From positions 62,001-126,000 of the forward strand of contig JARCOQ010000096.1 of NCBI GenBank assembly GCA_029207755.1: a stretch of DNA of 64,000 bases, written 5' to 3'. This stretch comes from Chamaea fasciata. Taxonomy: Eukaryota > Chordata > Aves > Passeriformes > Sylviidae. The position numbers and the translations under genes were made by a program. Positions 23,793-35,949 of this stretch are shown one piece after another (positions within the stretch are counted from its first letter, which is position 1; each line of letters opens with the position of its first letter). The notes beneath the pieces are model-generated. The model made no database searches and had not been told where the DNA came from. It saw nothing but the letters and a program-made list of their open reading frames with translations.

Positions 23793-25545
23793 AGAGAATC
23801 ACATAATCAGCAAGGTTGGAAAAGACCTTGGAGATCATCAAGTCCAACCTGTGCCCTTACACCACCTTGTCTCCTCTGATCCTTCTCCAGGATAAACAAC
23901 CCCAGCTTTCTCAGCCACTCCTCACAGAACTTTTGATCCAGACCCCTCACCAGCCTTGTTGGCCTTCTCTGGACATGCTCCAGCCCTTCAATGTCCTTCC
24001 TAAATTGGGGGCCCAGAACTGGACACAGCATTTGAAGTGCTGCCTCACCAGTGCTGAGCACAGAGGAAGAATCAGTGCCCTGCTCCTGCTGGCCACACCA
24101 TTCCTGATCCAGGCCAGGAGCCATTGGCCTTCTTGGCCACCTGGGCACACTGCTGCCTCATGTCCAGCCTGCTGTCCAGCAGTCCCCTCAGGTCTGTTTC
24201 GTCCTGACCACTGTCCAGCCGCTCTGTCCCCAGCCTGTAGCACTGCCGGGGTTGTTGTGGCCCAAGTGCAGGACCCGGCCCTTGGTCTTGTTAAACCTCC
24301 CATTGTGGGATTTGGGCCCTGGATCCATTCTGTCCAGGGCCCTGTGCAGAGCCCTCCTACCCCCCAGCAGATCCACACTCACACCCAGCTTGGTGTCAGC
24401 TGCAAATTTGCTGATGGTGGACTCAATCCCCTCATCCAGACCATCAATGCAGATGTTGAAATCCACACTGGCTGGGTCTGATCCCTGGGCCATCCTGTGG
24501 GTGCCGTGTGATGGCACTCAAGGTGATCTGTTCCATAACCTTGCTGGGCACCGAGGTCAGGCTGACAGGCCTGGAGTTCCCCAGATCCTCCTGCCAGCCC
24601 TTCTTGGGGATGGGCTCACGTTGGCACCTCCAGTCCTCTGGGACCTCCCTGGGGAGCCAGGACTGATGAGAAATGATGGAGAGCAGCTTGGGGAGCTCAT
24701 CCACCAGCTCCCTCATCCCCCTAGGAGCGGTCCCGTCTGGTCCCAGGGACACCTGTGAGCATGTGAGTGGCTCAGCAGGTCAGCAGCTGCTTCCTCCTGG
24801 ATTACAGGGGAGCTGTTCTGCTCCCTGTGCCCATCTACCAGCTCAGGAGAACACTTGTCCTGAGGACAATCTGTCTTAATTGTTGGAAACTGAGGAAAAG
24901 AAGGGGTTAAATACCTCAGCCTTTTCCTTATCTTTAGTTGCTATATTCCCCCCACCATATCTAATAAAGAATGGATGTTGTCCTGACCTCTCCTTTTCTC
25001 CTTTTGCTATTAATGTATTGATAAGAACATTTTTATTATCTATCACCGAAGTGGCCTGGTTAAGCTCAAATTGAGCTTTCACCTCTCTAATTTTCTTTCT
25101 TCATGACCTAACAACATCTTTAAACATTTCCTGAGTGTCCTGCTCATCTGTCCAAAGGAGATGCACCGTCTTTTTCTCCCATGAGTTCCTGCAAAGGCCC
25201 CATGCCCAACCAGGCCAGTCATTTTCCTTTCTAGCTCATACTTTGGCACAAAGGGACACGCTGTTCCTGCTCCTTCCAGATTTCTTTCTTGAAGTGTGTC
25301 CATCCTTCTTGGAATCCTTTGTTTTTAAGGGCTGTTTCTCTAAAAAATATCAGTACCTGATTTGGCACTCCCCAAATCTGCATCCTGATTAGACTGAAGT
25401 CTGCTCTCTGTCAGGCCAGTGTAGAAGTTTGTTGATGCCCCTCCTTTTTTCATAATATTTAAAAAATCAAAAATTGCATCATCACTGTACCTCTGACCAC
25501 CACATCTCCCACCAGCCCTTCTCTGTTTTTGAACAGCAAGAGACA
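23793..25545 (-). mobile_element. CR1 LINE, minus strand, second subfamily copy
   Basis: On the minus strand the order is: end of the endonuclease domain (NREGLVGDVVV near 25530-25490), connecting region (DKEKAEVFNPFFSSVSN near 24900), the reverse-transcriptase region in broken frames (24752-24188), and the CR1 3' tail ending near 23793 with the AGAATCACATAATCA type of end. Several frameshifts and stops make it inactive. It differs clearly in sequence from the CR1 in segments A, B and C. Confidence 0.85.
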
Positions 25546-25599
25546 GAGCTTTCCTTGGAACTGGGAAGAGAAGGAAACCTCCCCAGAGCTTGAGAGGTT

Positions 25600-26435
25600 C
25601 AGCCTGGAGCTGAGCAAAAAGAAAAGTCCCTCCAGGGCAGAATTTTGGTGCAGGAGGTGTCCCAGCGTGAGGCCGGGCCATGGCCTGGCTCTGTGTGCCA
25701 GGAGCCGGCAGCGCTGGGTGCAGGGAGCCCAGGGAGGGCACAGAAATGCTGGGCTGAGAAATGCTGGGGGGACAGCGAGATGGGCGTGTGCAGCCGGCCA
25801 GGGCACAGCAGCAGCACGCACAGGGGGCACAGCCTGCAGGACACATGGCCAAGGGCTGGGCAGGGCTGGCAGGGCCACAGGCACCCAGGCCTTTGTCCCC
25901 TGGGCTCTGCCAGCGCCTCTGCGGGCCCCACAGAAGGAACTTTCCTTTCAGGGGCTGCACTTTGCTCCTGCCCGGCCCCTCCCTGAGGAGGCTGGCAGGG
26001 CTTGCAGCTTTGTGCCATTTGTCCTCGCTGCCCCTCCCATCCCACTGCCCCACAAGCAGCCCCGAGCCACCCGGGAGGGACAGGCCCTGCTGTGCCAGGC
26101 CTGGGCTCAGGGCTTGGCCTTTCTGCTGCCTCCAACCAGCCCAGGCCTTGCTCAGCATTGCAGTTCCCTGCTCACAGCCTGCGGCTCCCTGCAATCCTGG
26201 CCTCAAGGATCTGCTCTCAGCAGTCCCTGGGGAGCCTTTGGCACTCCCTGCCCTCAGTGGGGCCCAGGGATGCTCCAAGGGACTTGGAGTTTTGCTTCTG
26301 CCTCCTTGAGCAGCTTCTTCAACCCTCTCTCCATGCCTAAGCGTCCTGGACTCAGCCCCAAATCCAGTGTGGGGCTCATGAAAATACAGAATACCTTCAC
26401 GAGCTCTTTCTCTCTCTTCAGTTGTCTTCATGTCT
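25600..26435. repeat. Segment D, left part: dispersed GC-rich unit
   Basis: 26020-26435 matches 36050-36470 and 59080-59500 (same strand) and the reverse complement of 16290-16715. 25680-25920 resembles, inverted, 39600-39790. No coding function is apparent; the long frames on both strands are shared by all copies and contain no recognisable domain. Confidence 0.75.
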
Positions 26436-26439
26436 CCAA

Positions 26440-27151
26440 TGTAAGAAATAAAATACAAATTTCTAAACGCAGTTAAAGATTTCTACTGTAAGGTGCCTTC
26501 TCTCAGTTAAAATACTGGTGACCTTGTTATCTTGTACCTATTGAAAGGTCTCCTTTGTTAAATACCGTTTACCCCATACCCATTGTTATTGTAATGCTTT
26601 CCCTGGTAAATGCTATTTACCTCAAAGTCTCTTCCTTTAGAACTGTATTCTTCCCCGTCGAGTACCTGTTCCTGCCCTGCCGGCTCCCGCCCTGCTGGCT
26701 CCCGCACGGCAACCGGTGACTCCACCCGGTATGTAAATGAAGAAGACTCCCACGGACCTCAGTGCCCAGAAGGAGCGGAAAAAAACCCCTAAAAACAACG
26801 AGCCGACATGAAACCAAGGGCTAAGACAAACCACTCTGGGTCGGCAGAACCATAGAGAACCTGACAGCAATCAGGGCCAGATTTCGCCTCGTCCCCATAA
26901 CTTGAACAGCACTCGACCAGACAGGCATCTCTAGACCACGAGTTATGAGTGTTTTTCCTGGGGTTCTGTCCAAGGGACTTTCGCGAGGGTGGAAAGCCTG
27001 GCTCTGCCCTGCGGCGGTGGGGAATAACTTCTTCCCTGCGTTATTTATTGGGAGCAGTGGCGGTGGGCGCAGCCCTTCGAGCTCCCCACTCCCATAGCTG
27101 ATCTTAGTAATGGCATTGAGAAGGAGCTGGTCTCCTTGCCCGTTCTTATCA
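26440..27151. mobile_element. Candidate solo LTR inserted in segment D
   Basis: In the other copies GTCTCCA is followed directly by GGGCTTGTGCAGCTG (for example near 59505-59520). Here about 0.71 kb interrupts that join. The insert begins TGTAAGAA and ends TTCTTATCA, giving TG...CA ends with a short imperfect inverted repeat. No clean target-site duplication was found, and the orientation is not settled. Confidence 0.45.
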
Positions 27152-27159
27152 CTTAAGGC

Positions 27160-27926
27160 TTGTGCAGCTGCTTGGAGTCAGTTTGGAGTTCTGTTAAGGA
27201 GGAAGATTTCCAAGTGTGCTTTCCTTTATTTTTTGTATTTTTTTTTTTTAATCAAGGGCACATTTTTAATATTTCAGTTCATTGAAGAAGTGACAGAAGC
27301 ATTCCCCAAGTGATCTTAATTCAGAATGTCACCTTAGGAGGCCTGGGCATGGTGAAGAATGAGCCCCTTGCAGGCTGACCTTGTTTGGACAACCTGCTCC
27401 TCACCCCAACCTCACCATATCTAACCTCACCCACCAAGGACTGACATCCCAAAACATAAAAAAAAATACGTTAAAAAATAAAATGTAATTAATTTTAAAA
27501 TTATATTTTCCAGATTTATGTTATTATTGTTCTTTACATACCTAATTTTAGATTTATATTGAAAAAGGTACACATGTTTAGCAACTAAGACAATATTGGT
27601 CATTTGTTCTAAGTAACACAATTCCCTTCATTAATTCATTGACCTCTATTGGCTATTGATTTGTCTCTTCTTATGCTAATTAGTCCTGTTTTTAGTCCTT
27701 TTGTAATCGTATTCATCATTTTCTAAGACAGGGTAAAAGGGGCTACTTTGGTGTCCACGGAGACGTTTCTGGGGCCCATTTGGGGATGTTTTGGAGCTGG
27801 GGAAGGAATTTCTAGAGAACTTAAGGGTCTGGAGGACACATGGGGGAGCCGCGTGGGCCCTTGGCGGGGCACTAAAGGATTCTGTCGGATAATTCGGGGT
27901 CCGGGCGGGCACTTGGGGGGCCCTGT
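27160..27926. repeat. Segment D, right part, truncated at its join with segment A
   Basis: Matches 59510-60275 (and inverted 15500-16260), including the AT-rich block at 27460-27620. It stops abruptly after GGGGGGCCCTG at 27925, where the B and C copies continue into the GC-rich motif array. The next base begins segment A. Confidence 0.8.
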
Positions 27927-28229
27927 GTGTGATGGAGACTGCAATCAGCTGGGAACTCACTGGGGGAAAATAGGGAGCAGTTGTGAAGGAAAATGCAGGT
28001 GGGGGACAGAACTGTTCAGAGAAGGCCTGAGCTACAGCTTGAGCAAGCTGAAAAATGTCATTTGGTGTCACCCCAGATTGATTTCATTTCAGAAGGTATT
28101 AAACAAGTTTATTTTGGGGAGGTGTCATGTTTTCCCTTGGAGATGCGCCCTCTGCAAACTTGAGCTGCATTGCCAAAATGCTCACGGCAAGTCTGCTGCA
28201 GGTCACACCGTTTCTTCTTTGGCTGATCC

Positions 28230-29460
28230 CGGCCCGGTGCTGAGCTCCAGCAGAGCCCTGGCAGAGCCCAGAGCAGCCTCAGCATCCGCAGAGCCCGGCT
28301 GCAAGGACAGAAACCAGAAACCGCCCGTCAGCTGAAGGCTCCTGTGCCCTTGTCCCAGCCGCCCGCGGTGCCCAGGCCATGCTGGCCGTGCTCAGAGCGG
28401 GGCCCAAAGCTGCCCATCATTGCTGCCTTTGACAGCAGAGCAGGAGGGCAGGACACGTGCCCAGCCTGTAGCCAGCCAGGGCAGATCCACCTCCCCAGCA
28501 GCTGCCCAGAGCAGGATGCTCCTGTGCTGGCTGCCATCTCCCAAAAGCTCTTACCCCACCCGTGCCAACAAGATGGGGACACACCTCACGCCATCCGCCG
28601 CGCAAAGAAAAGCTGCTCCCAAACCACGTCCTCAGCCTTCTCCTTCATCCACTCCACAGCTGGTCCCAAGCACTTCCCAGTCAAGACTGGACACCACCTA
28701 GAAGGCTTCCTTTAAAAAAAACAAACATCAAATTAACAAAAAGAGATTACAGACAAAAAAGGGAAAAAAGGGAAAAGGTAAAAGATCCTATCTCTGTCAG
28801 AGGTTGAGGAAGCCCCCATGCCCTGCATGCTAGGGAAAAACCCACCCACCAGTGAGGGAAGCCCATGCTTTCACTCTTCCCCCTCTACACTGCCCCCCAA
28901 ACTAATGGTGATGCCAAAGAAAACAAAAGGGAGTGGAGCAGCCCAAGCCCTTCCTTGCCGGCAAAGCAAAGCAGCCGAGCACAGGTTCTGGAGACCCACC
29001 TCTGCTCCCACCTTGGGGCTTTGTTTGTGTCGGGCTGGCTGCCCCAGCCCCAGCCCAGGGCATGGTGGGGGGTGGCGGCTGTTGGCAGGGCCAGGAGCCG
29101 ACTCCCATTTCAGAACCACCCCAGCCCGTGTCCCCAGCCCTGCCAAAAAGCAGCTTGGCAGCCCACTGAACAATCAGTTGCATCAGCCCCAGTAAAGGGG
29201 GGAACCTTTGGTTCCTGGCCAGGCTGTGCAATGCCCAAATCTGGGAGCATCCCCCTGTGTGCGAGCTCATCTGCAAATTGGCTGTGGAGCCTGGCTTTGG
29301 GTGCCAGAATTGAAGTCCATCACCTTCAATTGCTGGTGGCCAGGTTCAGGAAGAGGTTGTCATCCTTGTTGTCGTCCTCGCTGTCTCCAGCAGCAGCAGC
29401 CCCACCTGGTCCAGCTTCTCCAGGGGCTCTTTCTCCTTCCCTGGGGGTGAGACCAGGCTG
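28230..29460 (-). pseudogene. Decayed PIM-like relic downstream of PIM copy A
   Basis: 28310-28545 resembles the DNA between exons 4 and 5 of the neighbouring PIM-like gene (29835-30030: shared AGAAACCAGAAAC, CCCAGGCCATGCTGG and GTGCTCAGAGC). 28930-29300 resembles that gene's intron 3 and exon-3 edge (TCGGGCTGGCTGCCCCAGCC, then a CTCATCTGCAAATTGG stretch). No exon 4 or kinase exon 3 is recognisable between or beside them. I infer an older PIM-like duplicate whose coding parts have been lost or replaced. The same relic lies at 51275-52480. Confidence 0.45.
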
Positions 29461-29716
29461 TCAGTGTTCTGCCCAGGGCCCCAGCTGTCACTGAACCAGC
29501 ACAAGCCAAAACAACTCGCACGGCAGCCACCAGTGGTGGGCAGAGCAGCTCAGCTCCAGCACAAGGGCTGCCTGTGCCCACCTGATGACCCCTGTGCAGT
29601 GACACAGGCAGCACAAAAAAGTCTGGCTTTCTTTCCTTCTGATTGCCAAGGCATGTGTGCAGCTGGAACTTACCAGGGCCTTGCATCAAAATGAGCCTCT
29701 GGCTCTCTCCCTTCTT

Positions 29717-32207
29717 CTACTCCAGATGAATCTCCTGCATCCAAGGATCACCAAAAAGGTCTTCTAATGAAGGCCTTTCCATGTCATCCACGGCTAAACA
29801 GCACCTGATGAGATCCTTGCACTCTGGGAAGAGAAACCAGAAACTGCCAGTCAGTTGGAGAAGGCCCCTGGCTGCTTTGCCCCATATTCCCATGCCCAGG
29901 CCATGCTGGATGTGCTCAGAGCTGGGCCTAAACTTTCCCATCAATTCCCTGCTTTGGAGGAGAGCAGGAGAGCAGGACATGTGCCACCTCCTCAGCAGCT
30001 GCCAGAGCAGGACGCTCACGAGCCAACTGCTGTCTGCCAGCACTGGTATTCCCCCCGTGCCCAGAGATGAGGATCCACCTTGAGAGAGCCGTTGTGGCAG
30101 CGGGAGCTGGCCCCAGCTGATGTTCCAGCCGCTCCTGAAAGGGTGCTGCCCGCAGACCATCTGGTGCAGGAGCATGCCCAGGGACCAGATGGTAGCTGGC
30201 TCGCCATAGTACCAGCCAAAGTCAGTTCATTCTGGGGGGCTGTATGCTGGTGTTCCTGTGGAATACAGATGGAGTTCATCAGGGGGATGCTGCTGCTCCC
30301 AGAGCCTGGCCCCAGCATCCCTGGGCATGTGGGGACTGCCCCAGTGGCACATGGTGTGACCCGCTGCCCTCCCACCAGGACCTGGGCTTTGTGTGAAAAA
30401 TTGGCATTGGAAAAGAAACCACTGGTGTAGGAAAAGGGCGGCAGAAGCCCTGGACAGGCCTGACCAGAACAAGAAAAAACCCACTCAGAGCAGGAGGAAA
30501 ACCATGCCTTCCTCCTCCCTGCCTGCATTGCCCCAAATAACATTATGAACACAAGGCAAAGAAGGCCAGAGGAACAGTCCAAGCCCTTTCTCACCTGCAC
30601 ACCAAACTGGCTGGTGCACAGGTTCTGACTCCACGCTCTCTGATAGCCCCCACCCACGGGTGTTTCTGTCGGGCTGGCTGCCCCAGCCCCAGTCCTGGGC
30701 AGAGTGGCTGGCAAAGGCTGCCAGCAGGGCTGGAAGCTGGGCCCCAACCCACCCCTGCTCAAAAGCAACTCAGCTGAAGTGTCAGTGCCATGAGTGGCAG
30801 CAAAAGGGAGAATCCCCACTGCCACACCCAGGTTGGGCTGTGAGATGTTGGGCCATGAGATGTCAGGAGCTGGGAGCACATCCTTGCGTGGGCTCACCTG
30901 CAAACTGCGTGTATGCCGTGTCTTGAAGGTAGGTGCCACAGCCAAAATCGATCAATTTGGCCTGCCCGGTGGCCAGGTCAACCAGGATGTTCTCTGGTTT
31001 GATGTCTCTGTGCAGGACCCCGCAGCTGGTGCAGTGCCGCACGGCCTCCAGCACCTGGCGGAACAGCTCCCGCGCCACCTCCTCGGACAGGAACCTCCGT
31101 GCCCGAATGAAATGCTGGAGGTCCTGACACCGCTGCGGGCGCTCCAGCACCATCACGATTTCACTGGGGAGCTCAAGCCAGTCCAGCAGCTGGACGACAC
31201 CAGGGAAGCCAGTGGAGACCCTGTCCAGCAGCACGATCTCCAGCGGTGCGCTGGTGCCGTTGGGCTGTGGGATGACCACGATGCCGTCAGTGGGGCTGAG
31301 GCCGTGCCAGGGGTGGGGAAGACCTCACCCAGCCCGGGATGTTCTGCACCCTCCGCTGGCCCCACGCCCGCTCTCCCTCGAGGCGTCCTGGCGGCTTCCA
31401 CCCTGCCGGGCCTCGGCTCGTCCCCGCCCGGCACGCCCCGGCTTCTCCCGCTGGCCCCCGCTCACTCACCAGCTCTCCCCAGTGCCGGACGCGGTTCCGT
31501 GGCACCCTTTTGATGGCCACCTGCAAGCCAAGGGGAGCAGCGGCCTGAGCTCGCTGCCCACGCTGCCCACGCTGCCCAGCCCCATGCTCTTCCTCCTCCG
31601 CCCTCCTCCTCCTCCTCCTGCGCCCGCCGCCAGCCCCGCCGCTCACCGGTGCGCCGTCCGAGAGCCGCGTCCCTGCGAAGACTCTTCCGAAGCCGCCGCG
31701 CCCCAGCAGCGAACCCAGCCGGTACTGCTCCTGGAGGCCCTGCTGCGCCTTCCCTGCCGGCGAGACGTGGCTGTCAGCGCTCGGCCCGGGGCCAGCAACG
31801 GCCCCCGAGCGCCCCTCAACCGCCCCGGGCCGGGAATCCCCAGGCGTTCGCTCCTGGCAACGCGACAGCGGCAGCTCGGGGCCGGCGGCCACGCTGCCGA
31901 GCGGCGGAGCTCGGGCCGGGGAAGCCGCGGCGGAGGCCGCGGGAGCGGCAGCGCCGCCTGTGTCCTCCGCGGGGCCCGGGAGGGGCCGGGGCCGGGGCCG
32001 GGGCCGGGGCCGGGGCCGGGGCCGGGCTCGGCACAGGCGAAGGCAAAGGGCGGCGATGCCGCTGAAGCCCCAGGCACTGATCCTCGTCCGCCACCGCCAT
32101 CGCCAGGACAGCCAGAGCCCGGCGGAGGCGAGACCGCGGCGGGAGGCCCGGGGCCGGGGGCGGAGACGGGGCAGCCCCACCCGGGGCCGGGGGCGGGCCG
32201 GGGGCAT
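29717..32207 (-). pseudogene. PIM-like serine/threonine kinase, copy A, with a premature stop in exon 4
   Basis: Five-exon gene on the minus strand: exons 32207-31647, 31520-31470, 31264-30898, 30255-30079 and 29823-29717, all with GT/AG introns and consistent phases, 421 codons in total. It carries the full set of kinase motifs in exons 1-3: GRGGFG loop, VAIK lysine, ERP hinge (the proline-bearing hinge typical of PIM kinases), HRDIKPEN and DFG. In exon 4 the activation-segment end reads PPE followed by TGA (30229-30227), where copy B has TGG. The stop falls at codon 336 and removes the C-lobe helices beyond the P+1 region, so an active kinase is not expected. Exon 1 encodes a Pro/Arg-rich N-terminal extension with seven perfect GGGGCC/CCCCGG units. 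Splice sites and other exons look intact, so the lesion may be recent. Confidence 0.85.
31982..32023 (+). repeat. (GGGGCC)7 hexanucleotide repeat inside PIM-like exon 1 (copy A)
   Basis: Seven uninterrupted GGGGCC units on the plus strand. On the coding (minus) strand they read as alternating Arg-Pro codons in frame. Confidence 0.95.
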
Positions 32208-32356
32208 GGCCCGGCCCTGCAGGGGAGAGGGAGACTGCAAGAGGACGGGGACACCGGGACAGGGAGATCGGGAGAGGGTGCGGGACTAAGGGAGAGGGTG
32301 CGGGCCTGCAGGAGAGGAAGAGGAAAAGCAGGAGGAAGTCTAGAAAAGTCCTTTTT

Positions 32357-32410
32357 CTGCTGCTGCTGCCGCTGCTGCTGCCGCTGCTGCCGCTGCTGCC
32401 GCTGCTGCTG
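32357..32410 (+). repeat. CTG/CCG trinucleotide repeat upstream of PIM-like copy A
   Basis: Eighteen triplets in the pattern (CTG)4 CCG (CTG)3 CCG (CTG)2 CCG (CTG)2 CCG (CTG)3. On the gene's strand this is a CAG-rich tract about 150 bp upstream of the ATG, so probably in the 5' untranslated region. Copy B has the identical tract at 55378-55431. Confidence 0.9.
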
Positions 32411-32429
32411 TAGCAACTGAAGCCCCGGG

Positions 32430-33190
32430 GCCGTTTTTCCCCAGGTCCGTTTGTCCGTTGCCCGCTCAGCCCCACACCGAGCCCCGCGCTCCCCGGGGGC
32501 AGCCCCGAGCCTGTCCAAACACGGGAACTTTGCCCACAGGAGCCAAGACACAGAGTCTTGACTCCTGCACTGTGGCAGAGCATTCCCCTTGGTTGCTGCT
32601 GTGCATTGTCCCTGCTGAGGGTCAGACACTGTCAGAGCACGTTCCCTGAATGCAGAATTTGTACCTGGCCCAAGCACTGCACTTGTGTCTCCAGCATTGC
32701 TTTCCAAGAAAAACAGGGGAAGGCAAATTGTGTGTAGCTCATGGTATTTTACAGCATCTCAAACTTGCCAAATCATGGATCTTAGAGGTGAGATCCATTT
32801 GTAGTTCATGGGATGGAGAAGTAGTGCAAGATGGAAAAGGGGAGCATCAAAATCATTTGACAAGGACATCTTAGTATTGGTTCTATACATTTTCATTTCA
32901 TTTCTTAAATGCTCTTTCAGTTTTCCCAGAATCTTCTCCACAGTCCCGTCTGCTCTTTCCAAGAACACTTCCTGGAGAACGAGGTGCAGCTTCTGTCACA
33001 AGACGTGCCACCAACTGCAGCTTCCCTTGGCTTTCCACACTGGGTGTGCAGTAGGAGTCTTGCAGCAAAGCAGGACAAATATTTGAAGAACTTGACAGCT
33101 TGTCTGTTCTTTTCCTTGTGGACTTGGGAGTTGTGCCCTTGGTAAGGTTTTCATTGTTACCGTTGTACCCTAAGAAAACAGGACGGGGTA
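32430..33190. other. Region between PIM-like copy A and CR1
   Basis: No gene recognised. The short open frames at 32650-33220 occur identically in copy B and have no family resemblance. Confidence 0.4.
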
Positions 33191-33194
33191 CCAG

Positions 33195-35583
33195 GGGAAC
33201 CTGCTGGGAGTCTGTTATCATCCACCCAGCCAGGAAGAAGAGGTGGACAACTTAATCTAAAAGCAGCTGGAGAATGTTTCAGGATCACCAGCCCTTGTTC
33301 TTGTAGGTGACTTTAAGCTGCCAGATATCTGCTGGGAACTTAATATAGCAGGAAAGAGGCAGTCCAGGAAGGTTTTGGAGTGTATGGAGGACAACTTTTT
33401 GTTGCAGCTGGTGAGTGAGCCCCACCAGGGGAGGGCCTATGTTCGACCTGTTGTTTGCAAATAGAGAAGGGCTGGTGGGAGATGTGGTGGTTGGAGGCTC
33501 CTTGGGACACGGTGATGATGAAATTATAGAGTTCTCGATATTTGGTGAAATCAGGAAGAACATCAAGAAGACTTTTACACTGGACTTCCAATCAGCAGAC
33601 TTTGGCCTATTTACAAGACTTATTCAGGGAGTTGCTAGGGAAGCAGCCCTTAAAAACAAAGGAGTCCAGGGAAGGTGGGCGTGCTTCAAAGCAGAGATCT
33701 TGAGGGCAGAGGAACAGGCTTTCCCCGTGTGCCAAAAGATGAGCTGACGAGGCAAACGTCCAGCCTGGATGGGCAAGGAGGTTTTGAAGGAACTTAGGAA
33801 TAAAAAGAGGATGTATCATCTTTGGAAGGAGGGTCAGGTCAAGGAGTATTTAAGGGGATTGCTAGAGCATGTAGGAAAAGTGTTTGGGAGTCCAAAGCTC
33901 AATTCAAACTTAATTTGGCAATTTTGTACAGGATATTAAAAAAAGTTTTTCAAATATATTAACTGCAATAGGAAGGCCAACCTTTGTTCTGTACTGGATG
34001 TGGGAGGGAACTTAGTGTCCAGGAGGAGGCAGTCAGAGAACTGCTGAGCTGCTTGGATGTTCATAGATCTATGGGCCCAGGTGGGATCCACCCCAGGGTG
34101 ATGAGGGAGCTGGCAGATGAGCTTGTGAAGCCGCTCTCCATCATTTACCAACAGTCCTGGCCCACTGGTGAGATTCCAGATGACTGGAAGCTGGGCAATG
34201 TGACACCCATTCACAAGAAGGGTGGGAAGGAGGATCCTGGTAATTATAGGCCAGTTAGCCTGACCTCAGTACATGGTAAAGGTCACGGAGCAGTTTATAT
34301 TGTTTCATGGACAGGGTATCAGAGCCAGCCAGCATGGGTTTAGGAGGGGTAGGTCATGTTTGACCAGTTTTTATGTCTCCTTTTATGGCCAGGTGACTTG
34401 TGTGGTGGATGTGGGAAAGGCTGTGGATGTTGTCTGTTGGGACTTCAGCAAGGCCTTAGGCACTGTCTCCCACAGCACGCTCCTGGAAAAGCTGGCAGCC
34501 CACGGCTTGAACAGGAACACTCTTTGCTGGGTTAACAACTGGCTGCATGGCCGGGCCCAGAGAGTGGTGGGGAAGGGTGCTGCATCCAGCTGGCAGCCAG
34601 TCACCAGGGGTGTTCCTCAGGGGTCTGTGCTGGGGCCAGCTCTGTTCAACATTTGTATTCACGACATGGATGGGGCTATTGAATCTCTTATTAGTCAATT
34701 TTTAGATGACACTAAGCTGGGAACATTTGTCGATCTGTTGGCAGGTAGGAGGGCTCTGCAGAGAGACCTGGAACAGTTGGATGGGTGGGCAGAGTGCAAC
34801 AAGGTGAAGTTTATTAAGTCCAAGTGCTGAGTCCTGCATTTTGGCCACAATAACCCCTGCAGTGCTCTAGGCTGGGGACGGTGTGGCTGGACAGTGCCCA
34901 GGCAGAAAGGGCCCTGGGGGTTCTGGTCGACAGCCAACTGAACATGAGGCAGCAGTGTGCCCAGGTGGCCAAGAAGGCCAATGGCACCTGGCCTGGATCA
35001 GGAATGGTGTGGCCAGCAGGAGCAGGGAGGTCATTCTTCTCCTGTACTCGGCACTGGTGAGGCCACACCTCGAGTGCTGTGTCCAGTTCTGAGCCCTCAG
35101 TTAAGAATAACCTTGAGATGCTTAAATGTGTCCGGAGGAGACAACAAGGTTGGTGAGCGGCTTGGAACACAACTCCTGTGAGGAACGACTGAGGGAGCTG
35201 GGGTTGTTTAGCCTGGAGAAAAGGAGAGTCAGAGGTGACCTTATCACTCTCTACAACTCCCTGAAAGGTGTTTGTAGTCAGGTGGGGCTTGGTCTCTTTC
35301 TCCAGGCAGCCACTGACAGAATGAGAGGACAGAGTCTTAAGGCTGCACAAAGGGAAATATAGGTTGGAAATTAGGAAAAAGATTTTTACGGAAAGGGTGA
35401 TAAAGTTCTGGAATGATCTGACTGGAGAGGTGGTGGCATCACCATCTCTGGATGTGTTTTAAAAAAGACTGGATGTGGCACTAGGTGCCATGGCTTAGGT
35501 GAGGTGTTGGGACATGGGTTGAACTCAATGATCTTGGAGGTCTCTTCCAATCTAGTCATTTTGTCATTCTGTAATTCTGTAAA
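33195..35583 (+). mobile_element. CR1 LINE, 2.4 kb, 5'-truncated, plus strand (copy A)
   Basis: It starts inside the endonuclease domain (GDFKLPDICWE near 33310, NREGLVGDVVVGGSLG near 33460) and continues through the connecting region (33540-33770) and reverse transcriptase (HRSMGPGGIHPRVMREL, VTPIHKKGGKEDPGNYRPVSLTS, VVDVGKAVDVVCWDFSKA, FLDDTKLG). It ends with the 3' tail at TTCTGTAATTCTGTAAAGG. The reverse transcriptase is split between two frames, with the join near 34270-34340, and stops interrupt the endonuclease. It is inactive. The catalytic DD pair survives. Confidence 0.92.
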
Positions 35584-35715
35584 GGTTTCCAGGTCAAATG
35601 GGCTAAGTCAATGAAGCTACTGCTATGATAAGAGTTTTGAGTTGGATGTTTTATTAAATGGTTTTCCAAGTTCCTTGATTTTCTCTATTTTGCCAGTAGA
35701 GCTGTGTGTTGCTTT

Positions 35716-35789
35716 GACCTCTTAGCTCAGTTGGTTAAAGTATGGTGCTAATATCACCGAGGTTTAGGGTTCCATGCCTCTATGGGCCA
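35716..35789 (+). tRNA. tRNA-Ile(AAT)-like sequence, probably pseudogene (copy A)
   Basis: Same 74-base sequence as at 58744-58817 and, inverted, 16966-17039. The A box and the anticodon-loop context CTAATA are kept. Copy A has one further change in the T arm (CCATGCC instead of CCATCCC). The acceptor stem is imperfect. Confidence 0.55.
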
Positions 35790-35949
35790 TTAACTTCAGA
35801 ATTGGACTTATGATCCTTGACTGTTCCTTGCAAATAAGAATATTCTGTGCATCTGTTCATCCTGAGACTATCTGGTTGGCATTTCTCCTTGTGCACCAAA
35901 CTCGAGTAAGAGAACCTTTGGGTGCCCCCATTATTTCAGTGTTCTGGGG

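Larger units (their letters stand above)
31350..32530. promoter_or_regulatory. CpG-rich 5' region of PIM-like copy A
   Basis: Strongly GC- and CpG-rich DNA spans exons 1-2, the start codon at 32207 and about 300 bp upstream, as expected for a CpG-island promoter. No TATA box was seen. The transcription start is not determined. Confidence 0.5.

Noticed and set aside
25340..26458. 372-codon minus-strand frame and 315-codon plus-strand frame
   Set aside because: They cover CR1 endonuclease remnants plus the dispersed GC-rich repeat. Apart from the CR1 piece no domain is visible, and the repeat has the same frames at 16240, 36040 and 59070.
31212..32420. 402-codon plus-strand open frame (and its twin at 54233-55441)
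   Set aside because: It lies antisense to PIM-like exons 1-3 and introns, is driven by GC-rich composition and the CTG tract, and shows no domain. The spliced kinase on the minus strand explains this DNA.
31643..32707. 354-codon minus-strand frame with a Gln-rich tract (twin at 54664-55728)
   Set aside because: It overlaps PIM exon 1 in another frame; the Gln-rich part is just the CAG repeat read through. The kinase frame has conserved motifs and splice sites, this one does not.
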